Assembly: GCF_001557535.2 (NCBI RefSeq)
Contig: NZ_CP014310.1
Location: 310,001 to 374,000, forward strand
Reading direction: 5' to 3'
DNA length: 64,000 nt
Source: Burkholderia sp. PAMC 26561
GTDB lineage: Bacteria; Pseudomonadota; Gammaproteobacteria; Burkholderiales; Burkholderiaceae
The first letter of the stretch is position 1, and every line of letters begins with the position of its first letter. The position numbers and the translations under genes were made by a program. The notes beneath the pieces were generated by a model. That model searched no databases, had not been told where the DNA came from, and saw only the letters and a program-made list of their open reading frames with translations. Of this stretch, positions 9,131-19,354 are shown one piece after another.

Positions 9131-10114
9131 ATGGTCAATCGCCGGCAATGGCTAATTGCTTCCGGTGCGGTACTCGGTGCAACATCGCTAATGGGTGTTC
9201 AGAAAGTCATGGGCAAAGAACTGGGGCACATGTCGCCCATTAGCTTCAAGGTGCCGGCGAATGTTGTGGATTCCCATTGCCACATCTTCAACCCGGTGAA
9301 GTTTCCCTATTCGTCCAAGCGACGGTACACCCCGGCCTCGGCTACAGGTGAGGACTTAAGGAAATTCCACGCGGCAATTCAAGCAAGGTTCACGGTGTGT
9401 GTGCAACCTAGTGTCTATGGCACTGACAACGCGTGCCTCCTCGATGCCCTAAAACAGTTGGGCCCTGACGCGCGTGGTGTAGCCGTTATCGACAAAGGGT
9501 TTTCAGGGCAACAACTAGACGATTTGATGGGTGGTGGAGTCGTCGGCGTTCGAATCAATCTCGAGGTGGGGAAGGACCGCAACTTCAACAGCGCCATTTC
9601 CCGCCTCGAAGAGACGGTTCAGACTCTGGATGACCGCGATCTCATCATCCAGATTTACGCGGCATTGCCGATCATTGCGGAGCTTGCCACACGCATTCAA
9701 ACACAGCCTCACGCTGTCGTCATTGATCACTTCGGATTGGCGAAGAGTGCGGATGGACCAGAGCAGGAAGGTATGTCTTCGCTAATCGGTCTAATGCAAT
9801 CTCGAAAGGTCTTCGTGAAGTTGTCAGGTCCTTATCAGATCTCGCTCCTTGGGCCTGGCTATGCTGATACCGTTGCGATTGGCCGGACCCTGGTGGAGGG
9901 CGCACCCGATCAAGTCATCTGGGGCAGTGATTGGCCGCATACCGGAGGCAGCGAACGGCCGGCTAACGCCAAGCCGACCGACGTCGAGGCGTTTAGAGCA
10001 GAAGACGAAGGGCGCAATTTTTCTTTGGTCAAACGCTGGGCGCCGGATAGTGGACTGCGTCACAAGCTCCTGGTCGATAACGCAACGAAGCTTTTTGGTT
10101 TCGCTGCGGGATAA
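9131..10114 (+). CDS. Exported amidohydrolase, PDC-lactonase-like TIM-barrel
   Basis: 327-residue metal-dependent hydrolase of the amidohydrolase 2 family, related to 2-pyrone-4,6-dicarboxylate lactonase. It shows the VDSHCHIFNP metal motif near residue 48, VIDHFG near 197 and the WGSDWPH motif near 265. The N-terminus NRRQWLIASGAVLG looks like a twin-arginine signal, so the enzyme may act in the periplasm, unusual beside cytosolic partners. It starts 89 bases after the dehydrogenase gene, with GGAGA upstream, and is followed by the kinase remnant. Reaction is inferred to be opening of a lactone or hydrolysis of a cyclic acid. Confidence 0.85.
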   Translation: MVNRRQWLIASGAVLGATSLMGVQKVMGKELGHMSPISFKVPANVVDSHCHIFNPVKFPYSSKRRYTPASATGEDLRKFHAAIQARFTVCVQPSVYGTDNACLLDALKQLGPDARGVAVIDKGFSGQQLDDLMGGGVVGVRINLEVGKDRNFNSAISRLEETVQTLDDRDLIIQIYAALPIIAELATRIQTQPHAVVIDHFGLAKSADGPEQEGMSSLIGLMQSRKVFVKLSGPYQISLLGPGYADTVAIGRTLVEGAPDQVIWGSDWPHTGGSERPANAKPTDVEAFRAEDEGRNFSLVKRWAPDSGLRHKLLVDNATKLFGFAAG

Positions 10115-10141
10115 GGCAGGTAGACAGTTAGGGAGACGAAA

Positions 10142-10795
10142 TTGAGCAAGACACTACTTGGTTGCATCGCTGATGATTTCATCGGTGGGACGGATCTTTC
10201 CACCACGCTGGTGCGTGGTGGAATGCGTACAGTGCAGACGATCGGCGTGCCCGCTGACATGGCGCTTTTTGACACGGACGCGATTGTAATGCGTTGAAAA
10301 CCCGCACGGTCGACCCTCAACATGCGGTCCGGGAGTCACTGGAAACATTCGAGTGGCTGAAAATGGCAGGGTGCGAACAGCTTTTTTTCAAGTACGACTC
10401 AACGTTCGATTCACCCCCCCAAGGCAAACTCGGTCCGGTCGCAGATGCGCTCGCTGATGCCTTAAACGTCGACTTCGTGATCGCGTGTCCAGCGCTCCCG
10501 GAGAGCAAGCGGACTTTATAAAGGATATCTGTACGTCGGTGATGCGCTGTTGAGTGAATTCGGCATGCGCAATCATCCGCTCACCCCGATGACCGACCCG
10601 AACCTTGTGCGTGTGCTACAGGCGCAAACCAATCGTCGCGTCGGGCTTGTCGACATCGCGACAGTATGGAAAGGGGCGCATGCAGTGAGGGATGCGTCGT
10701 TCGACGGAATTCTGTCAATCCGGAAACCATGTACAGCAAGGAAGCGCTGATTCGAGTTGACATTGTTAAGCACACTCCGAACGACTTAAAATCGT
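10142..10795 (+). pseudogene. Four-carbon acid-sugar kinase (OtnK/DUF1537 type), frameshifted and truncated
   Basis: The N-terminus LGCIADDFIGGTDLS and VRGGMRTVQTIGVP are typical of the family that phosphorylates 3-oxo-tetronates. The frame breaks near 10297 (continues as KTRTVDPQHAVRESLETF), again near 10515 (continues as GDALLSEFGMRNHPLTPM), and family similarity fades by about 10750. The 3-prime half is missing and the left end of an IS1111-type element follows at 10796. A kinase of this type beside a tartrate-type dehydrogenase supports a C4 hydroxy-acid pathway that has decayed. Confidence 0.75.
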
Positions 10796-10811
10796 CTACA
10801 TGGACGCCCCC

Positions 10812-11069
10812 TTTGCGCCAGGCCTTTTAGTGCGTGACGGACAGGATGGGCTGCAGTTCTACATACGGCCTTATTGCAGCCTGTTTCGCTGCGGGCCCCT
10901 ATGAAATTCGCGGATTCACGCCTCATTCAACTCACGAGCTCAGTGACTCAAACGATTTTTCAGGCTTGGTGAATCCCAGGTCCGACCTGCTCTGTCATTA
11001 CACTCAAATACCGCCGCAACTTTGGACACTCCATCCCTTCCTACAGTATTGTGCCTTTACACACGGTGA
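10812..11069 (-). ncRNA. Conserved 3-prime noncoding region of IS1111-a, putative bridge RNA
   Basis: This segment between the transposase stop and the element's right end is clearly related to the equivalent region of IS1111-b, with shared blocks such as GACAGGATGGG, TATGAAATTCGC and TCCCAGGTCC separated by variable stretches. IS1111-group elements encode their guide (bridge) RNA in this position. The RNA itself and its loops are inferred. Confidence 0.45.
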
Positions 11070-11962
11070 TCAGATGGGTCGAACGCTCTCGTGACCTTTC
11101 TGATAAGGCTTTTGATGGGCCAGCACAGCCCATATTATTCGAGCCAATTTGTTTGCCATGGCTACTATGACGACATTCAGTGGACGCCGTAGTTTCATCT
11201 GTTCCACCCACAACCCGGGTTCTTTGACATGATAGATAACGCTTCGAGCGCCATGCACGAGTAAAGTTCTAAGATAGGTATCGCCTCGCTTACTTATGCC
11301 GAGTAACGCCACTTTGCCTCCGGAGCCGCTTTGCGCGGGAACAAGACCAAGGCAAGCCGCGAACTCCCTGCCGGACCTGAATGTCCCTGCGTCGCCCATC
11401 GTCGCCACCGCCGCCGTCGCGCTAAGCAATCCGACGCCCGGGATGGCTGCAATCGCCTTGACGGCCTCGTTGCTCTTCATCCATTCATGTAAGCGCCGTT
11501 CAATCTGCGCGACTTGCCGATCGATCTCATCAACCCCGTTCCACTGCTCGCGAAGCGTGTCGATCAACATCATAGGCAACCGATCTGATAGTCGGGCGAA
11601 AACTCCGATTATGCCTTTGTTCAAAGCAGCGCGGCCGGTGCCAATGACTTCGCCGTACTCGGTGAGCAAGCCTCGCAGACTATTGATTTGCATCGTCCGA
11701 AACTTGATGAGCTGCTGCCGCATCCTATGCAACGCTAGGACAGCTTGTTGAGCCTCCGTTTTTATTGCCACAGGCTTGCTTTGCATCTGTGTTGCCATCC
11801 ATATGGCACGTGCGTCGGCAGCATCGTTTTTGTTTCCAATATTGAATGCTTTCACGAATTTTGCCGGCATTAACTTTGCCTGGTGACCCATCTGGACCAG
11901 TTGTCGCGCCCAATGCTGTGACCCGCTACACGACTCCATACCAATCTCTATGAACGCGTCCC

Positions 11963-12227
11963 GTTTTGCAACAGTTTTCGTGTGTTCAGGCTGACAGGAT
12001 GGGTTGCAGCTCTCTATCCGGCCTTCATGCAGCCGGTACTGCCGCCGCGGGCCCGTATGAAATTCGCTGACTCGCTCCTCATTCAGGCAACGAGCTCGAA
12101 GCTCGGATTGGGATACAGGTTTAGCGAGTCCCAGGTCCTACCTGACTAGTCATCACACTCGATTGCTGCGCAACCTTTTGACGCTCACTCTGGGTTAAAC
12201 GTTAATCTCTGATGTCACGTGCGCCAA
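11963..12227 (-). ncRNA. Conserved 3-prime noncoding region of IS1111-b, putative bridge RNA
   Basis: Intact 265-base noncoding stretch between the transposase stop and the right terminal repeat, related along its length to the same region in IS1111-a and IS1111-c. Several short inverted repeats are visible (for example CGAGCTCGAAGCTCG). Position and conservation fit an IS1111-group bridge RNA; expression is not shown. Confidence 0.5.
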
Positions 12228-13246
12228 TCAGGCGAGCTTCGCACTCACATAATTCTTCTGGTACGGCCTGTCGTGGGCCAGTACCGCCCAGATCATCCGC
12301 GCCATCTTGTTGGCTAGCGCCACGATCACGACATTCTTCGGTCGCCGCTTGATCATTAGGTCGACCCACGTACCGGCTTCCTTTGCATGCCTCAATACTG
12401 CTCGTGCACCGTGGATCAACAGTGTGCGCAGATACGCATCGCCGCGCTTCGATATGCCGTGTAAGTTTATCTTGCCGCCTGACCCCGTCTGTTTTGGGAC
12501 GAGACCGGCCCACGCAGCGAATTCCCGGCCCGAACTGAATGCCTTCGGATCGCCCATCATCGCGACGGCTGCGGTTGCTGTCAGCAGTCCCACGCCAGGA
12601 ATCTCGCTGATGGCCTTGACCGCTTTATCCTCTTTCTTCCACTCGCGCATCCGACGCTCGATCTGCGCAACCTGCTCATCGAGTTTCGTTAACCCGTTCC
12701 ACTGCTCGCGCAGCGTGTCGATCACCACCGCAGGCAGTCGCTCGGCAACCCGCGCCAGTACCCCGGAATCGCCTTGTCCAGAGCCCCACGACCCATGCCC
12801 ATTACCTCGCCGTACTCCGTCAATAGCCCACGCAGATTGTTGATCTGCATCGTGCGAAACTTGATGAGCTGCTGACGCATCCGGTGCAGTGCAAGCATCG
12901 CTTGCTGCGTCTCGGTCTTCACCGCTACCGGCTTGCCTGGTTGCTGCACGGCCAGCCAGATCGCCCGTGCGTCTGCAGCATCGTTTTTGTTGCGAATGTT
13001 AAACGCCTTGGCAAATTCCGCCGGTATCAGTCTGACCTCGTGGCCCATCTTTACAAGCTGCCTGGCCCAGTGGTGCGCACCACCGCACGCTTCCATTCCG
13101 ATGAGGCAACGAGCACGGTTTGCAAAGTGCTCGAGAAACTGCGCCCGCTTGATCGGCTTGTTCACTATCTCTCCAGTTTCCTGATCGATGTAATGCACCT
13201 GGAACACGTGCTTGGCGATATCCACACCCACTGCCGTACAGTTCAT
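12228..13246 (-). pseudogene. IS110-family transposase of IS1111-b, one-base frameshift
   Basis: Family start NCTAVGVDIAKHVFQVHYID follows GGAGGATCC. The frame is lost after DKAIPG, where CCGGGGTACTGG lacks one G of the run present in family members, and resumes as VIDTLREQWNG to the stop. Corrected length is 339 residues, equal to the intact copy at 49494. The frameshift separates the RuvC-like domain from the C-terminal domain holding the serine. Confidence 0.88.
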
Positions 13247-13427
13247 GATTGGATCCTCCGGTTGCTTGTGAAAACTCGCATTTTGCACCTTGGGCGTATC
13301 GATGCCATTAGCCCATGAGGATCCACCTTCCTCCGCTTACTGGCTCACGGGGTGGGACGCGTTCATTTCATTCAGACAGGGCGAGCGATTGGCAAAATAC
13401 TCGAGAAAAGCAGCTCGCTTTATCGGT

Positions 13428-14529
13428 GGCGGCCTCAAATTTGAACTGCAACACCTGTCTCGTATAAGGTGTCGCAATGCCCGAAAAAACTTCATACCAG
13501 CAACTGCAACCTGAAGAACGCCTGACCATTGCAAGCTTGCATCTGCAGGGTTCAAGTATGCGAGCCATGGCTCGCATACTCGGGCGCTCACCGGGAACTA
13601 TCAGCCGTGAGCTAATGCGAAACAGCTCTTCTGTTGGCTACGCATCGGTGCCCGCTGCAGCGCTTAGCAGCGCACGCCGCAGTGCGTCCCGCCGCCCCGC
13701 CAAGCTTTGCCTGCAAGGCGTCTGCTGGCGCATTGTTCTCACCCTGCTTGAGTGGAAATGGTCGCCCCAGCAGATATCGGGCACACTCAAGCGCATGTAT
13801 CCAACCGACTCGACCCAACACGTCTCGCACGAAACCATCTACACGGCTATCTATGCTCAGCCGCGCGGTGAACTGCGCCGCCAACTCATTGCCTGCCTGC
13901 GCCACGGCCACAGCACGCGCATGCCACGCACTCGGGGCACAGACCGGCGCGGACAGATTCCCGACATGGTCAGTATCCACGTGCGACCGCCCGAAATTGA
14001 AGACCGACTACTGCCAGGTCACTGGGAAGGCGACTTCATCAAGGGTGCGAACAACCAATCCTCTGTCGGCGTTCTGGTCGAGCGCACCAGCCGTCTGGTG
14101 CTGCTTGCCAAGATGGAGGACGCCACCGCCGCGTCAGCGCTAGCGGGCTTCTCCGCCAAACTCAATTCGATTGTGGCGCCGTTACGGCAAAGCTTTACTT
14201 ACGACCAAGGCAAAGAAATGTCGCGCCATCAGGAACTCACCGCCGCCACCGGCGTGAACGTGTACTTTTGCGACCCGCACAGTCCCTGGCAACGCGGTAC
14301 TTGCGAAAACACCAACGGGTTGCTGCGCCAGTATTTGCCTAAAGGCTCGGACCTATCGGTCTACAGTCAGAACGAACTCGACGCGATCGCCGACAGCCTG
14401 AACAGCCGCCCGCGCGCCACTCACGCGTTCCATTCCCCATTCGAGGTCTTCGCTGCGACCCTTGCTTCAGCAAGCCGACCTCCAAGCTCTAAACATTGAC
14501 CCCCTGTTGCAGTTCACCCTTGAAACCGC
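13428..14529 (+). mobile_element. IS30-family element (IS30-a)
   Basis: About 1102 bases inside the IS1111-a transposase gene. Ends are related inverted repeats (GGCGGCCTCAA left, GGCGGTTTCAA right, both followed by TGAACTGCAACA within a few bases), flanked by a CGGT duplication at 13424-13427 and 14530-14533. Confidence 0.85.
13477..14499 (+). CDS. IS30-family transposase
   Basis: 340-residue DDE transposase. The N-terminal helix-turn-helix contains the hallmark RAMARILGRSPGTISREL; the catalytic core has GHWEGDFI, the second acidic site in TYDQGKEMSRHQEL, and the final glutamate in [19 protein letters not shown]. The frame is intact and has its own element ends, so this copy may be active. 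Confidence 0.92.
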   Translation: MPEKTSYQQLQPEERLTIASLHLQGSSMRAMARILGRSPGTISRELMRNSSSVGYASVPAAALSSARRSASRRPAKLCLQGVCWRIVLTLLEWKWSPQQISGTLKRMYPTDSTQHVSHETIYTAIYAQPRGELRRQLIACLRHGHSTRMPRTRGTDRRGQIPDMVSIHVRPPEIEDRLLPGHWEGDFIKGANNQSSVGVLVERTSRLVLLAKMEDATAASALAGFSAKLNSIVAPLRQSFTYDQGKEMSRHQELTAATGVNVYFCDPHSPWQRGTCENTNGLLRQYLPKGSDLSVYSQNELDAIADSLNSRPRATHAFHSPFEVFAATLASASRPPSSKH

Positions 14530-14737
14530 CGGTCGATTTACGACCTCGCCAGTCCGAGGATCAACCCAGTGAACTTGCATCACGTTCTTTGCGATATCCA
14601 CACCAACGGCGGTATGTGTCATGACGGATCCCCTTTGATTAACCGGCGAAACTAATATGATCTTCCTATTTTGCAATTCCGTCGCGGCGGTGCCTTTAAC
14701 CTCAAATACCCGTTAGGTGGGGAGCGTCCATCTCATT

Positions 14738-15155
14738 CAACTCGCGTTAATTGCTCTCGGCGACCCCGGCGGATCGGTTCTCGCCGCGGCTGCACAAGTC
14801 GACAAGCTACGAGCGAACGCCGTCACATCGCTCGTCATCTGGTAGTTGACAGTGGCTTCTATGAGCGAATCGGCGAACTCACGCAAGGCAGTCGTGGGTG
14901 CGGTGCTGGTGAGCGCCTGACGACGGCCCACCGCAATGAGGGCGATGAGCGCCGCGAGTACTCCGCGCTGTTGGCCGGATAGCAGCGCTTGCATTCGTGC
15001 TGTTAAGACATCACGGTTGCCAGGCGAAGCCACGATGGCCGTAAAAATGGCGCCGGCGAGCACATCTAATAATGCGCAGGCTACGCAATGCCTGTAGAGC
15101 GGCCGGGATGGTCATGATTCGGGCAGTCGCGGTTTGCACGAGCTGTCGGCCGTCG
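14738..15155. other. Unassigned stretch with one leftward frame
   Basis: A minus-strand frame from about 15063 runs into the right end of IS1111-a. It is alanine- and leucine-rich (GAIFTAIVASPGNRDVLTA, then FADSLIEATVNYQM) and may be the remnant of a regulator or enzyme, but I recognise no family. It lies just downstream of the broken IclR gene on the same strand. Confidence 0.3.
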
Positions 15156-16001
15156 TTAATCTGAACTGAGAAGGGCATCGGCCGGAACGGTCGCTTTCAA
15201 ACTCAGATCGCTACCGGCGGGCGGTCGCCGTTGTTCTCCCGGGTTGTCGTGGCCACCAGCATTTAGAGTCGCCTCGATTTCTTGCGCGCCGCTTTGCGCG
15301 ATCGTCGCGAGCCGTTGACACGCCCGCATTTCAACCTCGTCACTCACGACATAACTCAAACTGCCTACTGCGCGGCGATCCTCATTTAGGATCGGTGCCG
15401 CGATGCCTATTCGCCCACGATCGATCTCGGCCCGCGTGATCGCGTAGCCCGCTTTTTTAATATTGCCAAGCACGCGACGAAATTCTTCGAACGTGTTTCC
15501 GAGATTCGCCGCTGACACCTCGTCGCGGTGACTCTCGTAAAGGGCGCGCAGCCAGCGCGGTGGCTGGTTTGCTAGGATAACTTTGGACGTGGCCCCGGCA
15601 AAAAGAGGCATCGGCCTGCCGCGCTCGTAGCTGACCAGCGGCTGAGGGCCTGCCGTGAAGACCTGACGCATACAGAGAACAGTTTCGCCGAATGAACAGC
15701 ACAGCAAAACGGCCGATCCGTCAGGTCCATATTTACGTAAGTCCTCCATGACGGGAGCGGCCGCAGACAGCAATGGGTCCGTTAGTTGGATTTGACGATC
15801 GAGCTAGATGATTGCCGGTCCCAGCGTATACACGCCTGCCCCGGTCGGCGCGATAAGCCCCGCCTCTTCAAGCGCGCGAATAAACCGGTAGACCGTCGCA
15901 GGCGAGACGTCCATCGCGTTGGCTATTTACTCTGCGGTCCAGGACGGTTTTTCAAGCGTGAACAACTTAAGGGCACCGAAGGCGCGGTCTGACGTGGACA
16001 T
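15156..16001 (-). pseudogene. IclR-family transcriptional regulator with two in-frame stops
   Basis: A 282-codon frame starts at the ATG at 15999-16001. The N-terminal winged helix is clear (AFGALKLFTLEKPSW, then IANAMDVSPATVYRFI) but is broken by TAA at 15927-15929, between TAE and IAN, and by TAG at 15804-15806, before LDRQIQL. The remainder is a complete IclR effector domain with SYERGRPMPLFAGATSKVIL and IGIAAPI. No frameshift is needed. The frame downstream of the second stop could only give a regulator without its DNA-binding domain, so it is most likely dead. Confidence 0.82.
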
Positions 16002-16167
16002 GGGGACGGCTCGCAACAAATAGTGAAGTTAGTCTACTACACAAGCAGCCGTCATTAAATCTCAAAAATGGGAATTCTAAGGAAACACTGATTAATTTCA
16101 CTGAGTGGTCATCGACGGCATAGCCGTGGACGTTGTAGAAGGAACTTCACGGAATGGACCCACGACG

Positions 16168-19100
16168 ATGAAGCGGCAAATCGGTTTTGCAGAAGCGGAA
16201 AGCGCGGGCAAGAAACGCGTGACCAAGCGCCAACGCTTTCTGGGCGAGATGGAAAAGGTGGTGCCGTGGTCGCGACTGCTGTCGGTCATTGAGCCGTACT
16301 ATCCGAAGGGCGAGCGAGGCCGCCCACCAATTGGCCTTGAGCGGATGCTTCGAATCTATTTCCTTCAGCAGTGGTACGGGTTGTCGGACGAAGCTCTCGA
16401 AGACGCGCTGTACGACAGCATTGCAATGCGCGCGTTCGCCGGCATTGATCTGGCTGTCGAGAACGCGCCCGACGCGACTACGCTGCTGAAATTCCGGCGT
16501 CTGCTGATCGCGCATGAGCTTACGCGCAAGTTGTTCGACGAGATCGGCATCTCGCTGTGTGAGCGCGGACTGATGATGAAGGAAGGCACGCTGGTCGACG
16601 CGACGATCATCGAAGCGCCGCCGTCGACCAAGAACGCTCAGAAGAGCCGTGACCCGGAGATGCACCAGACAAAGAAGGGAAACGAGTGGCATTTTGGCAT
16701 GAAGGCCCATGTGCGACCTGAAAGTCGCTTGAATTTCTGTTCGACGTAACGTGATCCGTTGCGATTGAACCGGCTGTTCCATCAGCCGTTTCCTACCCAG
16801 ACATGCGGAGCTGGTAACGGCTCGGTGTGAAGCTCTGGGGACAATGTAACCACCGATATTATCGGTACGCAGACCCGCGAGGGGAAGCAGAATCTGCCAG
16901 CACAAGGGCGGTGAGGAACTAGGAACGAGCGGTAACGACCAACATAAGTGAACCTCTACAAACGTCGTCATCATTGAACAAGCCAAATGTGCTGACAGGC
17001 TTGAGCCAAAATGGCACGCGGCAAGGTATGGCCTCTGTGGGCTGAGCCATCATGGACAGTATGCCGTCGGCGGATAGGAGGGGTCCGCCCCGCTCTGAAA
17101 TTCTTGCGGAACAGGGTAAGCCCGTAGTGCTGCCGGCGACGGCAGGCGAACCGCAAGGAACGCTGTTGGTGCTGCGGGTAAAGGATTGCGGAAAAAGCGA
17201 ACGCCCTCCTGTAATGGGATGGATACCGGCTGCACGATGGCCGGACGCGAAAGCGGGCAGACTTCCGTGTGGTCATTCATGGCGAGAGAACTTGATCAAT
17301 CGTTATACGAGGGAAAGCAGATGACGGCAATCGACGATACTGCGCAAGCAACGTCGCTCGGCGCTGGTGCACCCTCGCGCCCCACCAGGATGTGGAGTCA
17401 GGCTGATTGGCCTCGCATCAAGGACGAGGTGAAACGACTCCAGGCACGTATCGCTCAGGCAACCAAGGAAGGCAGATGGGGCAAAGTAGGTGCCTTGCAG
17501 CGTCTGCTGACCCGCTCGCATAGCGGCAAAATGCTAGCCGTGAAACGGGTGACAGAAAATCGCGGCAAGAGAACGCCGGGAGTTGACGGCAAGATTTGGC
17601 CAACTCCGGCGGCCAAATGGAAAGGGATGGAGGCGATGCAACACCGCGGTTATCGTGCGTTGCCGCTTCGACGCATCTACATCCCAAAGAGCAACGGCAA
17701 GAAGCGTCCGTTAGGAATTCCCCGCATGCTTTGCAGAGCCATGCAGGCGCTATGGAAGCTCGCGTTGGAGCCCATTGCGGAGAGCTTGGCGGATCCAAAC
17801 TCGTATGGGTTTCGGCCCAAACGTTCGACCGCCGACGCGATTGAATATTGTTTTACTACGCTGGCAAAGCGCAAGTCGCCAGAGTGGATTTTAGAGGGAG
17901 ACATCCGTGGCTGTTTCGATAATTTTAGCCACGACTGGATCCTCAAACATATACCAATGGATAAGGTGGTCTTACGGCGATGGCTTAAGGCCGGGTTTAT
18001 CGACAAAGGCACCCTGTTCGCGACTGAGGCGGGAACTCCGCAAGGGGGCATCATCTCGCCGGTCATCGCAAATATGACGTTGGACGGACTTGAGGCGGCA
18101 GTAGATGCCAGCATAGGGCCGACGCCACGCGCGCGCCGCAAAGTCAAAGTCAACGTCAATCGGTATGCTGACGACTTCGTCGTAACCGGAGTATCGAAAG
18201 AGATTCTGGAACAAAACGTACTCCCTGCGATCAAGCAGTTCCTGATCGTTCGGGGTCTGGAACTCTCGGAAGAGAAAACCAGAGTCACTCACATCGCCGA
18301 TGGGTTCGATTTCCTTGGGCAGAATGTACGTAAGTACAGCGGTAAGCTGCTCATCAAACCGGCCAACAAGAACGTGAAAGCCTTGTTGGAAAAGGTTAGG
18401 GAAATCGTGAAGCAGAACAGAAGCTCCACACAGACGAATCTTATTTTACAACTCAACCCCGTGATTCGAGGTTGGGCCATGTATCACCGTCATGTGGTTT
18501 CCAAGTCTCGCTTCACGTCGATAGATGCTCACATTTGGCGCCTCTTATGGAAATGGGCAATGCGTCGGCATCCCAATAAAGGCACGGGGTGGGTGAAGAA
18601 CAGATACTTCAGGGTAGAGGGAAATCGTACTTGGGCATTTACGGCGCGGACTACAGATCGCGGCGTAATTCGGTTGTTCCGAGCCACGATGATTTCAATT
18701 GTTCGCCACGTGAAGATACGTGGGCAGGCAAATCCCTTTGATCCTGCGTGGTCGTCTTACTTTGCTCGTCGTGCAGCCGTGATCGATGATTGATTGCTCG
18801 GTCCTACTATCGGGGCTGGGGAATGGCTTGAGCCGGATGCGGGGCGATCCGCACGTCCGGTTCTTAGGGGGCGGTGGCGCAGCAATGCGCTGCCGCTACC
18901 CGACGTCGGAGTCGACGCCGATTCTGGACTTGTACATAGCGTGGTGGGCACGGCGGCCAACGTGTCGGATGTATCGCAGGCCCACGCCCTTTTGCACGGG
19001 CATGAAGAAGACGCGTTCGGCGACGCGGGCTACCTTGGAGTAGACAAACGCGACGAGATGAAGGGCGCGACGGTGAATTGGCGCGTGGCTGCCAAACTCG

Positions 19101-19354
19101 GAAAGATCAAAGCGATGCAAGAAGGTCCGCTGAAGGACCTGGTGATCGCGCTCGAACGCACCAAGGCACAGATCCGCGCGCGAGTCGAGCATCCGTTTCA
19201 TGTCGTGAAGAACCTGTTTCGTCATCGCAAGGTTCGCTACAAAGGACTGGCCAAGAACACCGCGCAACTGTTCAGTCTGTTTGCGCTCGCGAATTTGGTG
19301 ATCGCAAAAAAACAGCTGCTGTCGACGCACGGGAGCAATCCGTCAAGTGTGTGA
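16168..19354 (+). CDS. IS5-family transposase, split by a group II intron (16168-16710 joined to 18905-19354)
   Basis: Exon 1 has 181 whole codons ending GMKAH; exon 2 has 149 codons beginning VGVDADSGLVHSVVGTAANVSD. Joined they give a 330-residue DDE transposase with the N-terminal IS5 domain (PPIGLERMLRIYFLQQWYGL), the first aspartate in TLVDATIIEAP, the second in GDAGYLGVDKR and the conserved region RARVEHPFHVVKNLF. Removal of the intron leaves the frame exact. Without splicing the protein ends 11 codons into the intron. An upstream GTG at 16105 is an alternative start. Confidence 0.85.
17321..18793 (+). CDS. ltrA: Group II intron-encoded reverse transcriptase/maturase (LtrA-like)
   Basis: 490-residue intron-encoded protein. 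It has RT motifs with YIPKSNGKKRPLGIP, DPNSYGFRPKRSTADAI, the catalytic NRYADDFVV (YADD), and a maturase domain X with RGWAMYHRHVVS. The C-terminus ends soon after FDPAWSSYFARR with no cysteine pairs or HNH motif, so it probably lacks the endonuclease domain and would rely on other priming for mobility. ATG 17321 follows a GAGGG stretch; the frame is open further upstream but into structured intron RNA. Confidence 0.9.
   Translation: MTAIDDTAQATSLGAGAPSRPTRMWSQADWPRIKDEVKRLQARIAQATKEGRWGKVGALQRLLTRSHSGKMLAVKRVTENRGKRTPGVDGKIWPTPAAKWKGMEAMQHRGYRALPLRRIYIPKSNGKKRPLGIPRMLCRAMQALWKLALEPIAESLADPNSYGFRPKRSTADAIEYCFTTLAKRKSPEWILEGDIRGCFDNFSHDWILKHIPMDKVVLRRWLKAGFIDKGTLFATEAGTPQGGIISPVIANMTLDGLEAAVDASIGPTPRARRKVKVNVNRYADDFVVTGVSKEILEQNVLPAIKQFLIVRGLELSEEKTRVTHIADGFDFLGQNVRKYSGKLLIKPANKNVKALLEKVREIVKQNRSSTQTNLILQLNPVIRGWAMYHRHVVSKSRFTSIDAHIWRLLWKWAMRRHPNKGTGWVKNRYFRVEGNRTWAFTARTTDRGVIRLFRATMISIVRHVKIRGQANPFDPAWSSYFARRAAVIDD
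18830..18863 (+). ncRNA. Group II intron domain V
   Basis: A 34-base hairpin beginning GAGCCGGATGCGG and closing CCGCACGTCCGGTTC, including the catalytic AGC triad. It is the best-conserved signature of a group II ribozyme and confirms the intron call. Confidence 0.88.

Larger units (their letters stand above)
11946..13372 (-). mobile_element. IS1111-type element (IS1111-b), inserted in the IS1111-a transposase gene
   Basis: 1427 bases with the subterminal inverted repeat ATGAACGCGTCCC at 11950-11962 and its complement at 13354-13366. The interrupted gene resumes exactly (codons PCL then IGM) when the element is removed, with no target duplication, as expected for the IS1111 group. Confidence 0.85.
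11070..14622 (-). pseudogene. IS110-family (IS1111 group) transposase of IS1111-a, split into three parts
   Basis: Part one, from the ATG at 14622, reads HTAVGVDIAKNVMQVHWVD to VVNRP at 14530. Part two, at 13427-13373, reads IKRAAFLEYFANRSPCL. Part three, from 11945 to 11070, reads IGMESCSGSQHW to the C-terminus. The parts join in frame at NRP-IKR and PCL-IGM once the IS30 with its 4-base duplication and IS1111-b are removed. The DEDD-type N-terminal domain and the C-terminal helix-hairpin region (IPGVGLLSATAAVATMG, GSGGK) are both present. It cannot be expressed as one protein. Confidence 0.85.
10796..14737 (-). mobile_element. IS1111-type element (IS1111-a), interrupted by IS30-a and IS1111-b
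   Basis: The termini carry the subterminal inverted repeat ATGGACGCYCCC (10800-10811, and its complement at 14720-14731). Removing the IS30 (13428-14529) and IS1111-b (11946-13372) rebuilds one continuous IS110-family transposase gene. Boundaries are placed by comparison with IS1111-b, where the insertion point can be read exactly. Confidence 0.75.
16711..18904 (+). mobile_element. Complete group II intron inside the IS5 transposase gene
   Basis: 2194 bases in the same orientation as the host gene. The 5-prime end is GTGCG, matching the GUGYG consensus. Domain V is at 18830-18863. Domain VI follows, with a likely branch adenosine at 18898, and the 3-prime end is GAC. Domain IV holds the maturase gene. 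The boundaries are fixed independently by the continuity of the transposase codons on either side. All parts needed for splicing are visible, so the intron may be active. Confidence 0.88.
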
